This document shows positions 1 to 5,588 of a stretch of DNA of 5,955 nucleotides, piece after piece (the stretch's first letter is position 1; the number at the start of each line of letters is the position of its first letter). Source of the DNA: Pseudomonadota bacterium (GTDB lineage: Bacteria; Pseudomonadota; Gammaproteobacteria; UBA4575); the NCBI GenBank assembly GCA_009839635.1, contig VXPJ01000003.1, positions 1 through 5,955 on the forward strand, given 5' to 3'. Made by a program: the position numbers and the translations under genes. The notes beneath the pieces are model-generated. The model searched no databases. It was not told where the DNA came from and saw nothing but the letters and a program-made list of their open reading frames with translations.

Positions 1-90
1 GTGCCTACTCATATACCGGCACATGACTCAGAACCTATCAGTGTTTCCGATACAAAAGCTCCACCACCACAAAAGAAAGATGGAGAATAG
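1..90 (+). CDS. C-terminal tail of an unidentified upstream protein (5' partial)
   Basis: Reading frame 1 is open from the left edge to a TAG at 88-90 and gives 29 residues. The segment is hydrophilic, with a Ser/Asp/Glu stretch followed by a proline-lysine tail (APPPQKKDGE), which fits the disordered end of a longer protein. The ATG of the following SLATT gene lies inside it, so stop and start overlap by 11 nt, typical of translationally coupled genes in one operon. The protein cannot be identified from this piece. By knowledge of SLATT families, the usual partners are CD-NTase/SMODS nucleotidyltransferases, SLOG-domain proteins or reverse transcriptases, so the missing gene may be the sensor or enzyme of such a pair; that is inference only. 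Confidence 0.5.
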   Translation: MPTHIPAHDSEPISVSDTKAPPPQKKDGE

Positions 91-580
91 CGATAAGCAA
101 AAAGCAAATCAGTACAACCTGCTGTTTGCGGTCCGGCGATCAGTCAGATACCACACAAAGCGACAGCAGTTTTTTGAACGACTAGAATTATTTTCAAATG
201 TAGTGGTCCTGATTTTAGGCTCTTTAGTTGCTTTTTTAGCAAGATATGAAATAGATCTGCTGGTGCCTTTATTGGCCCTTTTTATTGCACTGATTACAGC
301 TATTAATGTTGCAGTAGGCTATAGCAGAAGGGCAAGGATTTACAATGCGCTTGCAAGACGATTTATAGAGTTGGAAAAGAAGATAGTGCGAACTGGAGTT
401 CTTACGGAATCAGATTATAAAGCATTTACAACTGAACGACTGACCATTGAAGCGGATGAGCCTCCTATAAACAGAAGTCTTGATCTAAAGTGCCATAATG
501 AACTCTGCTATGCGGAAAATTATGATGAGAAGTATCACGAGAAACTAAGTTGTATACAGCGAATTCTTGCGTACTTCTGA
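80..580 (+). CDS. SLATT-domain two-transmembrane protein, putative defence effector
   Basis: A 166-residue protein. After a basic, polar N-terminal helix rich in Arg/Lys/Gln it has two hydrophobic segments, about residues 36-54 (core VVLILGSLVAFLA) and 60-80 (core LLALFIALITAINVAVGY), joined by a short loop with charged residues. A basic helix (SRRARIYNALARRFIELE) follows, then a soluble tail with the pattern ADEPP...LDLKCHNEL. This order of helix, two transmembrane segments, helix and an EPP/CHN tail is what I know of SLATT proteins, which are predicted membrane effectors, probably pore-forming, switched on by a partner enzyme in abortive-infection systems. The ATG at 80 is preferred because it overlaps the stop of the upstream frame. 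An in-frame ATG at 23 would add 19 residues, and the frame is open to the window edge. No strong ribosome site is visible, so translation is probably coupled. The gene is AT-rich compared with those to its right. The SLATT subfamily and partner cannot be decided here. Confidence 0.78.
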   Translation: MENSDKQKANQYNLLFAVRRSVRYHTKRQQFFERLELFSNVVVLILGSLVAFLARYEIDLLVPLLALFIALITAINVAVGYSRRARIYNALARRFIELEKKIVRTGVLTESDYKAFTTERLTIEADEPPINRSLDLKCHNELCYAENYDEKYHEKLSCIQRILAYF

Positions 581-917
581 GAAAGCAGCGATTGGAATGG
601 TTAGAGGGTAGTGACTCTACTTGAGACTACAAGATTCTCTCGGCACCGTGGTAAATTCAGATGCCTAAAAGTAAGGGTAATTATAAGGGAGAGTTGTGAA
701 GGCCTTTTGGTAGACGGCTTTCTGGCCCATGACCTCCGTGTATTTGCCCCAGACACCCGGGCAACATCTAGCTCAGTGGGACTCTATTACATCAAGCTTG
801 AAACAGGCTAAGGGTTTTGGTATTTTTCAAAAGTAATTCATTTTCTCCCTAAATGATGTCGTTGACTCGACTAGAACAGTCCCACTCCGTCAATTCTTGT
901 GCTGGATTGTTACAGTC
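581..917. other. Gap of about 340 nt without a convincing gene
   Basis: No frame here has the look of a real protein. A 66-codon frame at 611-811 starts with GTG and has an arginine/serine-rich, low-complexity composition. Two hairpins can be drawn: 608-630 (GTAGT, bulged GA, CTC, 5-nt loop, GAG, ACTAC), lying 28 nt after the SLATT stop, and 698-722 (GAAGGCC with GGCTTTC, one G-T pair, 11-nt loop). Neither is followed by a T run, so neither is a clear rho-independent terminator. A TTGACT at 862-867 resembles a -35 box but has no good -10 at the right distance. A small RNA or degraded gene cannot be excluded. Confidence 0.5.
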
Positions 918-1169
918 ATGAAGAGGATACGGCTACTGCTCCTGAAGATATTGCGCCATCTCAGGGATAACGGTGGGAACGGCGGATACGCAACGTCTCC
1001 CGACTTCTCGCCAGAGTATTCGAAGGAACAGGTGGACTATCACATCCATCTTTGCCGAGAGGCCGGGTTGGTCCGATGCACCGATGTTCAGTGTGGTAAC
1101 GGAGAACTCAAAACAGAGTTAGTGCTTACATGGCAGGGCCATGAATATCTGGACGATAATCGAGACTGA
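918..1169 (+). CDS. DUF2513-like small protein
   Basis: An 83-residue protein starting with MKRIRLLLLKILRHL and ending LTWQGHEYLDDNRD. The pattern is a basic N-terminal helix, a central segment with YSKEQVDYHIHLCREAGLV (residues about 38-56) and a C-terminal TWxGHEYL block. This is how I know DUF2513 proteins: about 80-130 residues, predicted winged-helix-like, often in prophages and accessory islands, with no established biochemical role. The central piece reads as a helix-turn-helix-like unit and the LTWQGHEYL block as the strand and helix that follow. The ATG at 918 is chosen because family members begin with MKR-type sequence; a TTG seven codons upstream (897) is also open. No clear ribosome site or promoter is visible. 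It is separated from the SLATT gene by more than 300 nt and converges on the methylase gene, so it probably is not in an operon with either. Confidence 0.75.
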   Translation: MKRIRLLLLKILRHLRDNGGNGGYATSPDFSPEYSKEQVDYHIHLCREAGLVRCTDVQCGNGELKTELVLTWQGHEYLDDNRD

Positions 1170-1269
1170 TTACGGTCTGGTAACAACTCAATTTAATTCC
1201 CAATGCTTGATTGTTAAATTTCCAAGTGTAGATCTTGAACAGTATGTTGCGGAAGCTGAATATTTCTAA
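1141..1269 (+). CDS. Doubtful 42-residue frame overlapping the end of the DUF2513 gene
   Basis: Frame 1 is open from an ATG at 1141 to TAA at 1267-1269. The product begins MNIWTIIETDYGL and ends DLEQYVAEAEYF; it is acidic at the end and mildly hydrophobic in the middle. The first 29 nt lie inside the DUF2513 gene, and the purine run before the ATG is only 2 nt away and also encodes the conserved TWQGHE block, so it is weak evidence of a ribosome site. The stop overlaps the stop of the convergent methylase gene (1266-1268). It may be a small accessory protein, the end of a truncated gene, or chance. I do not recognise it. Confidence 0.22.
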   Translation: MNIWTIIETDYGLVTTQFNSQCLIVKFPSVDLEQYVAEAEYF

Positions 1270-3497
1270 CCTAGACGAAACGGCTCCTTCTCATTATTTA
1301 CACTTGGCTCCAAGGCGATAGAGTTCCGCCACTGATCACAGCTCTCATACTCCAGCCCAGGAACTGCTGTCGACACAATTTTATCTATTGCATCGCGAAG
1401 GGGGTCGTTGTGTATTTCAGGAAATGGCTTCAAGGCCTGGCTGGCGTATTGGTCATAGGCAGCGGCCAGTCCCTCGATATCACAGTGCTGCGGGTGCGGG
1501 ACCGGAAGCGATCGGAGACCATCGAGAGAAAAACTGGGATATGTAAGCTTTTTCTGGCGCGTATTCAGAAAGCAGATGATTCCGGCAGTAGAGTTCAGCC
1601 ACACGCACCAGGCCTTGCAAATAGCTCTCTGATTGCCGCTTAAAGGGGTCGCCGGCACGAATGCAGAACCGATCACAGGCTCATCGGAGAACACTGCCGG
1701 TGTCTGTGTCAGGTTCAACCACATCCGGTTAGCCAGCAGGAGATGGCTGCGTTTGCTCCACAGGTACCTCGCGTAGTCGTGTCTTCCTTTCTTTGCGACC
1801 AGAAATCGATCAGGACTAGTCCGCATAGTCGTCTGGCGAGAGGACTTGTGTAACCAGAGGGCACGTATGTCCGGGTTCTGTCGCTGCTCGGCTTGGGTGA
1901 AGGCATCCCTGGCTCGTCGACCCTCAGGTTCAACTGCCGCCAGGTTGCCAATGGGGGCAAGTGCAGGGTTTTCGGTCAGCTTGTCATACACCCCAGCAAG
2001 GCTTTGATCATAGAAGCAGGCCACATTCCATGGGCGATTACGAAGTTGTTCAAGTGATCGCCAGGCAATGGTGCCGTAATTAGCTAATGCTGTGACATCT
2101 CCAGTCAGTGCTTGCTGGATTGCTTCAGCAAGGTAATGGGCTTCACTGGCGCTCGCCGGGTTGTCTGCCAATGACACAAAGGCCGTTGGCTTGCCTTGAG
2201 ACTCTGAAGTTGGGCGCCGTGCGATGATCAGGGACTCATGAATGTCTGTGTTCTCGGAAAAGTTGATGCGACGGTTGTCATGGCTGGTGACCACGAGCTC
2301 AAGATGAAACCGCTCCGGGTCTGTTAAAATCTTGCGTTTTCCAGCGGCTGCCGGTGCCGTACAGGCAGTGAATGGATTTACCATTGCCAGTGTCCCGCTT
2401 CCATGCAGCAGATCATCAGCAATCGGTGTGAAAAACGTATCAATTGCTGATTGACTGATGGCTGAACGATGGAGAGGGTCATCTACACTATTGGCGAGTT
2501 GTATTTCATGTTGCTGAACTTTTTTACGAACATCTTCAGGGAGGTTACGATTGCGAATGTCATTCCGAGTAAATGGAGGATTCATAATCACAAGATCACA
2601 AGCTCCTATAAGGTCAGGGGCATCGATATCATATCCTTGTGCAGAAGCACGTCTTTGACTCGTATCGGGAGCAAATCCTGGCATATAGCCAGCGCTGTTT
2701 GTGAGTATGTCCAGCGATCCTGCACGAGTCTCCCCTGTTACATTCACACCATGCTGCATGTTGTAAAGGTTCATCTTGTTATAGTCGATTTTCGGTGCGC
2801 TCAGGGTCAGCATGCAGGCCGCGAGATGGATCGCATGCCGATTGATGTCCAGTCCGTACAGGGCATCCTCGATCAGCCCAAGATGAAGCATTTCAAAATC
2901 ATCCTGACTCCCGCCAGCAGAACGAAAGCGTCCCTCAATCACTTTTGCCGTGGCCATCAGCAGCGTTCCCGTACCACAAGCGGGATCGCAAACTTTGAGA
3001 GTCGTCAACTGGTTGGCATCTGCCCATCCATTTCCCGATACAAGCCAGTCGGGTGGCATGGCAAGCTCCGCCAAAAGAACCGCAGCGGCCGTACTGGTGT
3101 AAAACGAACCGTCGTATCGTGCTGTCTGTAGCAGCTCGTGATACAGGGGCCCTGCATGATCGAGTTGCAGCCCCCGAATCCTGGGAACGCACTCAAGTAC
3201 TGCCTCAATCAGGGTATCGAGAAGAAGATCCGTGTGATGGTCAGCCGGCAGCAGATCCAGAACCGCAAGCGCGGGATCAACGACGGGGGCATAGTCTACT
3301 TCACGGATTCGTTTCCAGTTGTCGAGTAGCGCTATCTGTTTGTTTGAAGACTCCCGAATCTGGATAAGCGTCTCAAGCTCAGGGATACGGATTCCTTCGC
3401 TCCGCAATCGGTTCTGCAGCAGTGCCATATTGGCAATAACCAGGCACGCAATGCGTGCAGGCCGAACATCAATTACGCTCTTGCCGGGGGGTCCCAC
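1266..3497 (-). CDS. Adenine-specific DNA methylase (HsdM/Eco57I-like, gamma class) with C-terminal recognition-like region
   Basis: A 743-residue protein predicted to transfer a methyl group from S-adenosylmethionine to N6 of adenine in a specific DNA site. Residues 1-130 form a helical N-terminal region resembling type I M subunits. FYTST (132-136) sits where these enzymes usually have a YTP-type motif. Motif I for cofactor binding is CDPACGTGTLL (170-180), an acidic motif follows at YGLDINRHAIHLAACML (214-230), and the catalytic motif is DLVIMNPPF (301-309). From about residue 490 the sequence is typical of a target-recognition domain, ending with WLNSTAGIICFLNTRQKKL (633-651) and LRSLPVP (661-667), as in type IIG and some type I-like enzymes where specificity is fused to the methylase. 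The tail has a helical block and an ALEPSV motif. The start is a GTG at 3497 with GGAA just upstream; an ATG at codon 24 is possible but would remove part of a helix. It overlaps the nuclease gene by 25 nt, implying coupled translation. No disruption is visible, so it looks intact. Confidence 0.9.
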   Translation of the reverse strand: MGPPGKSVIDVRPARIACLVIANMALLQNRLRSEGIRIPELETLIQIRESSNKQIALLDNWKRIREVDYAPVVDPALAVLDLLPADHHTDLLLDTLIEAVLECVPRIRGLQLDHAGPLYHELLQTARYDGSFYTSTAAAVLLAELAMPPDWLVSGNGWADANQLTTLKVCDPACGTGTLLMATAKVIEGRFRSAGGSQDDFEMLHLGLIEDALYGLDINRHAIHLAACMLTLSAPKIDYNKMNLYNMQHGVNVTGETRAGSLDILTNSAGYMPGFAPDTSQRRASAQGYDIDAPDLIGACDLVIMNPPFTRNDIRNRNLPEDVRKKVQQHEIQLANSVDDPLHRSAISQSAIDTFFTPIADDLLHGSGTLAMVNPFTACTAPAAAGKRKILTDPERFHLELVVTSHDNRRINFSENTDIHESLIIARRPTSESQGKPTAFVSLADNPASASEAHYLAEAIQQALTGDVTALANYGTIAWRSLEQLRNRPWNVACFYDQSLAGVYDKLTENPALAPIGNLAAVEPEGRRARDAFTQAEQRQNPDIRALWLHKSSRQTTMRTSPDRFLVAKKGRHDYARYLWSKRSHLLLANRMWLNLTQTPAVFSDEPVIGSAFVPATPLSGNQRAICKAWCVWLNSTAGIICFLNTRQKKLTYPSFSLDGLRSLPVPHPQHCDIEGLAAAYDQYASQALKPFPEIHNDPLRDAIDKIVSTAVPGLEYESCDQWRNSIALEPSVNNEKEPFRLG

Positions 3498-4030
3498 GGG
3501 AGTTCCAATGCCTGAGCCAGGTCGCGCCCGGTACGTTCATCAATCTGCTCACTGGCATCCATGATGGCGCGCTTGAGTACGTCTGTGATGGCATAGGTTT
3601 CGTTTGCGCCAATATCGTTGGAAAGCTTTACCAGGTCGGCTAAATTTCCGGTATGCCAACGGCCAATAATCCCGCCTTGGTTCACCCTGGCCATCAAGAG
3701 ATCAGTGGCAACTTCCAGAAGTGTTTTTGATGTGCCTAGATTGCTGTCCTCGCTCAGGCGATCTGGATAGCAAAGTGCAATTGAATTCCAGCAGTCACCT
3801 TCCCTTAGCCAACGCTGGGCGTCTTCTACAGCCTCTCGTTTCTGGACAGGTCCTTGCCCAATTTTGCATTCAACCGCTGTGAAATACCGGTCGCCGTGCT
3901 TTAATCGAATCTGAACATCGCAACGCTTCGCACCCGTTTTCCTGCGCGTCTGCTCGGGTACTGCATGAACATCATGAGTTGCAAGAGCCTCCGCTAATGC
4001 GGAATTGAGAGCATTTTCTTGTATCGGCAC
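3473..4030 (-). CDS. PD-(D/E)xK nuclease-like protein, probable restriction partner of the methylase
   Basis: A 185-residue protein if started at the GTG at 4030. It shows the core of a PD-(D/E)xK nuclease: an early helix with a glutamate (IQENALNSALAEAL), a gap rich in basic residues, then Asp38 in KRCDVQIRL and Glu54-x-Lys56 in TAVECKIG, the typical D-x(15)-ExK spacing, followed by a helix with AVEDAQRWL. The second half is helical and ends LELPWD; it may contact the methylase or DNA. There is no helicase or ATPase motif. The GTG at 4030 is chosen because AGGA lies 6 nt upstream and the nuclease fold begins directly after it. A longer reading from a GTG at 4105 has no ribosome site, and its extra 25 residues are an out-of-frame reading of a methyltransferase relic. 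The end overlaps the methylase start by 25 nt. The role as restriction endonuclease of the pair is inferred from motif and linkage. Confidence 0.82.
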   Translation of the reverse strand: MPIQENALNSALAEALATHDVHAVPEQTRRKTGAKRCDVQIRLKHGDRYFTAVECKIGQGPVQKREAVEDAQRWLREGDCWNSIALCYPDRLSEDSNLGTSKTLLEVATDLLMARVNQGGIIGRWHTGNLADLVKLSNDIGANETYAITDVLKRAIMDASEQIDERTGRDLAQALELPWDPPARA

Positions 4031-4036
4031 TTGAAT

Positions 4037-4040
4037 TCCT
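4037..4040 (-). promoter_or_regulatory. Shine-Dalgarno site that decides the nuclease start
   Basis: On the minus strand AGGA is followed by ATTCAA and then GTG at 4030, an optimal 6-nt spacing. No comparable site precedes the alternative upstream GTG at 4105. Confidence 0.6.
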
Positions 4041-4044
4041 GGAA

Positions 4045-4192
4045 TTTCCTGTTGAAGGGCAGATCGAGCTAGATTAGGTCCACCAAGGCACGATTCATGC
4101 CCCACATGATGTCGAGGCTATCGCCGGTCCAGATGGTTTGGATTGTCCGGTTTGGGGCTGCCAAAACATACTCCTGCTTTGATGGAGCTCAT
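4045..4192 (-). pseudogene. Relic of the N-terminus of a site-specific DNA methyltransferase (DPPF type)
   Basis: Read on the minus strand, 4188-4045 gives KQEYVLAAPNRTI, then WTGDSLDIMWGMNRALVDLI, a TAG stop at 4071-4069, and LDLPFNRK. This matches what I know of the start of beta-class/type III-like DNA methyltransferases, where NRTIxTGDNLxIMRGMNSxxVDLIYLDPPFN is nearly fixed. Here the tyrosine before LDPPF has become a stop codon (a TAC/TAT to TAG change) and DPPF has become DLPF, so the catalytic motif is lost. The likely ATG at 4192 (ATG AGC TCC ATC AAA) is one nucleotide out of frame with KQEY, indicating a frameshift near 4176-4180. Homology fades after about 4045, right where the nuclease gene begins, so the rest of the gene is deleted. 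It was probably the first gene of an older modification cassette, in the same orientation as the nuclease-methylase pair. It also explains the spurious frames on both strands here. Confidence 0.8.
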
Positions 4193-4349
4193 CCGGCACT
4201 CAAAGGTGCCGGGTCTTGTCACCCTATGCAAACGGCAAAGGTTCTGCCTATTTGCCCCAAAAGGGCTGTTATATTCAGCAGGAGACCCGACTTCGGGTTC
4301 GTTTGCATGGGTGACATGAATATAATATCAAAAACTGGAGGGCCGGATG
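4190..4349. other. Nested inverted-repeat element, candidate structured RNA or palindromic element
   Basis: Four nested or adjacent pairings can be drawn. The main stem pairs 4217-4234 with 4300-4316: eight bp (TGTCACCC/GGGTGACA), one bulged T at 4225, then nine bp (ATGCAAACG/CGTTTGCAT). Its 65-nt interior holds GGCAAA/TTTGCC (4234-4239/4251-4256), GCCC/GGGC (4254-4257/4263-4266) and ACCCG-ACTT-CGGGT (4285-4298). To its left is hairpin 4191-4214 (ATCCGGCAC/GTGCCGGGT). An outer 8-bp repeat, CATCCGGC at 4190-4197 and GCCGGATG at 4342-4349, encloses everything and competes with the left hairpin; CGGGTCT (4210-4216) can also pair with AGACCCG (4283-4289). No T run follows, so it is not a plain terminator. 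On the minus strand it would be the leader of the methyltransferase relic, with the left hairpin abutting its ATG; on the plus strand it lies far upstream of the DUF4268 gene. The class of element is not recognised. Confidence 0.6.
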
Positions 4350-4424
4350 CCATGCGGGCGTATAGTGCAGCATCCAGCGCCCACGGCGCAGGCTGTCACA
4401 GCTGGCCAAGATCAGTTACGCTGG
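4344..4424. repeat. Second cluster of short inverted repeats
   Basis: GGATGC (4345-4350) pairs with GCATCC (4370-4375). CCAGCG (4374-4379) pairs with CGCTGG (4419-4424). Inside these are the tight hairpin GCGCC-CAC-GGCGC (4377-4389) and the near-perfect palindrome GCTGT-C-ACAGC (4392-4402). The arms overlap, so not all can form together. The stretch is GC-rich, has no credible coding frame, and ends just before the DUF4268 promoter. Its function is unknown; it may be the continuation of the structured element to its left. Confidence 0.4.
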
Positions 4425-4439
4425 GAGCAAAGGCCTGAG

Positions 4440-4493
4440 GCTCGAACCTGGTCCTTTTGGGCTATAATCTGCGGTTTACAACAAAACCAAGGA
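4440..4493 (+). promoter_or_regulatory. Promoter and ribosome-binding site of the DUF4268 gene
   Basis: A perfect TATAAT lies at 4463-4468 in the context GGGCTATAATCTGCGG, with only a weak -35 candidate at 4440-4446 (CTCGAA, 16-nt spacing). Transcription would begin near 4475, giving a leader of under 30 nt. AAGGA at 4489-4493 sits 8 nt before the ATG at 4502 and fixes that start. A GGTTT/AAACC mini-hairpin (4473-4477/4484-4488) lies just before the ribosome site. Another TATAAT at 4321-4326 lacks a -35 box and is too far upstream to prefer. Confidence 0.5.
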
Positions 4494-4501
4494 ATCTGAG
4501 T

Positions 4502-5473
4502 ATGTCCACCACCAGCGAACAACCCCTCGGGCGTCTTCAGCCTGTCGACCTTCGAACCATATGGGTGAGTGAGCCTGCAGGATTCACGCCATGGCTTGCC
4601 GACGAGGAAAATCTTGCAGTCTTGAGTGAAACGCTTAGGCTTGATCTTGAGCTTGTCACGGTGGAAAAAGAGGTAGGCCCGTTCCGTGCCGACATTGTTT
4701 GCAAGGACATCGGCATGGAAGATGAAGCTCTGGTTCTGATCGAAAATCAGCTTGAAAAGACAGATCACAAACATCTTGGACAGTTGCTGACCTATGCCGC
4801 AGGCCTGCAAGCCATCAGCATTGTATGGCTGGCAGAAAAATTCTCGGAGGAACATCGGGCAGCTCTCGACTGGCTGAATAAAATCACGCACAAGAACACC
4901 CGTTTTTTTGGAGTGGAGATCGAATTGTGGAGGATCGATGATTCACTAGTTGCACCGAAATTCAACCCCGTTTCCATGCCGAACGACTGGTCACGGTCTT
5001 TTGCTGATCGTGTTACAGGTGGCACCGAATTGTCTGAACGACGACTCGTGCGAAAGGAATACTGGACTGGACTTCAAGACAGGCTGGATGCTGCAGGCGG
5101 ACCGGTTCGCGGTAACCGAGCCCCCGGCCATCACTCATGGCAGACTTACCCCATTGGACGAAGACACTTTAACATCGTCGCAACGATAAACATGCGGGAT
5201 AAATTCATCCGAGCAGAGTTGTACATCAGAGGCAATGATGCCAGTGAATACCATGGTCTTCTCGAACAGCAAAAGGACGAGATCGAACAGGAACTGGGTT
5301 ACCAGCTTGAATGGGGAGATCAACAGCCGAGTTCGCGTGATCATCGGATATCGTACTATCTTCGCAACTCGGATCCGAGGAACAAGCAGGACTGGCCCCG
5401 CCAGCACGAATGGCTGGTAGAACACCTGAACAAGTTGCATCAGGTTTTCGTGCAGCGAGTCAGGGGTCTGTAA
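4502..5473 (+). CDS. DUF4268-domain protein, predicted PD-(D/E)xK-type nuclease
   Basis: A 323-residue soluble protein of the length usual for stand-alone DUF4268 proteins. The N-terminal half is a nuclease-like fold: VGPFRADIVCKD (58-69) with Asp64, then LVLIENQLEKTDHKHLGQLLTYAAGL (77-102) with Glu81-x-Gln83. This D-x(16)-ExQ arrangement replaces the usual ExK lysine by glutamine, as in several restriction-type nuclease families. IVWLAEKFSEEHRAALDWLN (107-126) and FFGVEIELWRI (135-145) are the conserved blocks that lead to the PKFNPVSMPNDW linker (152-163). The C-terminal half (about 180-318), with YWTGLQDRL, the IRAELYI strand and a final EWLVEHLNKLHQVF helix, is the DUF4268 region. Target and cofactor are not known, and action on DNA is inferred from the fold. 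It has its own promoter and ribosome site and is divergent from the nuclease-methylase pair, so it is probably expressed independently. An in-frame upstream start at 4457 would lie before the -10 box and is rejected. Confidence 0.88.
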   Translation: MSTTSEQPLGRLQPVDLRTIWVSEPAGFTPWLADEENLAVLSETLRLDLELVTVEKEVGPFRADIVCKDIGMEDEALVLIENQLEKTDHKHLGQLLTYAAGLQAISIVWLAEKFSEEHRAALDWLNKITHKNTRFFGVEIELWRIDDSLVAPKFNPVSMPNDWSRSFADRVTGGTELSERRLVRKEYWTGLQDRLDAAGGPVRGNRAPGHHSWQTYPIGRRHFNIVATINMRDKFIRAELYIRGNDASEYHGLLEQQKDEIEQELGYQLEWGDQQPSSRDHRISYYLRNSDPRNKQDWPRQHEWLVEHLNKLHQVFVQRVRGL

Positions 5474-5546
5474 CAAGAAATGTCAGAAACGCGGGAGCAT
5501 GACCGTCAGTATGGGTCCAAAAATCTTGATCGTTGCCCAAGAACCG

Positions 5547-5588
5547 TCACCCCGTGTTATCAACAAGTTTCAGATAATGGCACGGTGA
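5547..5588 (+). promoter_or_regulatory. Bulged hairpin covering the start region of the exported-protein gene
   Basis: TCA (5547-5549), CCGTG (5552-5556) and TTATC (5557-5561) can pair with GATAA (5573-5577), CACGG (5581-5585) and TGA (5586-5588). This leaves a CC bulge on the left, a TGG bulge on the right and an 11-nt loop. The right arm contains the only purine-rich stretch before the ATG at 5588 and the A of that ATG, so folding would hide the start. There is no T run, so it is not a standard terminator. Confidence 0.3.

Noticed and set aside
769..780. TAGCTCAGTGGG, resembling the D-arm box of a tRNA
   Set aside because: The D stem does not close, no acceptor pairing exists and there is no GGTTCGA box downstream.
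611..811. 66-codon frame after the SLATT gene
   Set aside because: GTG start, arginine/serine-rich composition and no recognisable motif; too weak to call a gene.
2469..3131. Plus-strand frame of 220 codons
   Set aside because: It lies entirely opposite the methylase gene, whose motifs are clear, and its product looks like no known family.
4031..4105. N-terminal extension of the nuclease gene to a GTG at 4105
   Set aside because: No ribosome site precedes it, and the extra 25 residues are an out-of-frame reading of the methyltransferase relic; a well-placed AGGA supports the GTG at 4030.
4217..4316. Integron attC site
   Set aside because: The arms lack the RYYYAAC/GTTRRRY core boxes at the ends, and no integrase or cassette layout is present.
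4217..4316. Small transposon (MITE) with GTCACCC terminal repeats
   Set aside because: No target-site duplication is visible next to the arms; genome-wide copies would be needed to revive the idea.
4097..4438. Plus-strand frame of 113 codons
   Set aside because: It runs antisense through the methyltransferase relic and through the inverted repeats, has odd composition and no ribosome site.
4439..4448. GGTTCGAGCC on the minus strand, resembling a tRNA T-loop
   Set aside because: The flanking stem does not pair and no tRNA body lies upstream on that strand.
4412..4891. Minus-strand frame of 159 codons
   Set aside because: It is antisense to the promoter and the conserved nuclease half of the DUF4268 gene.
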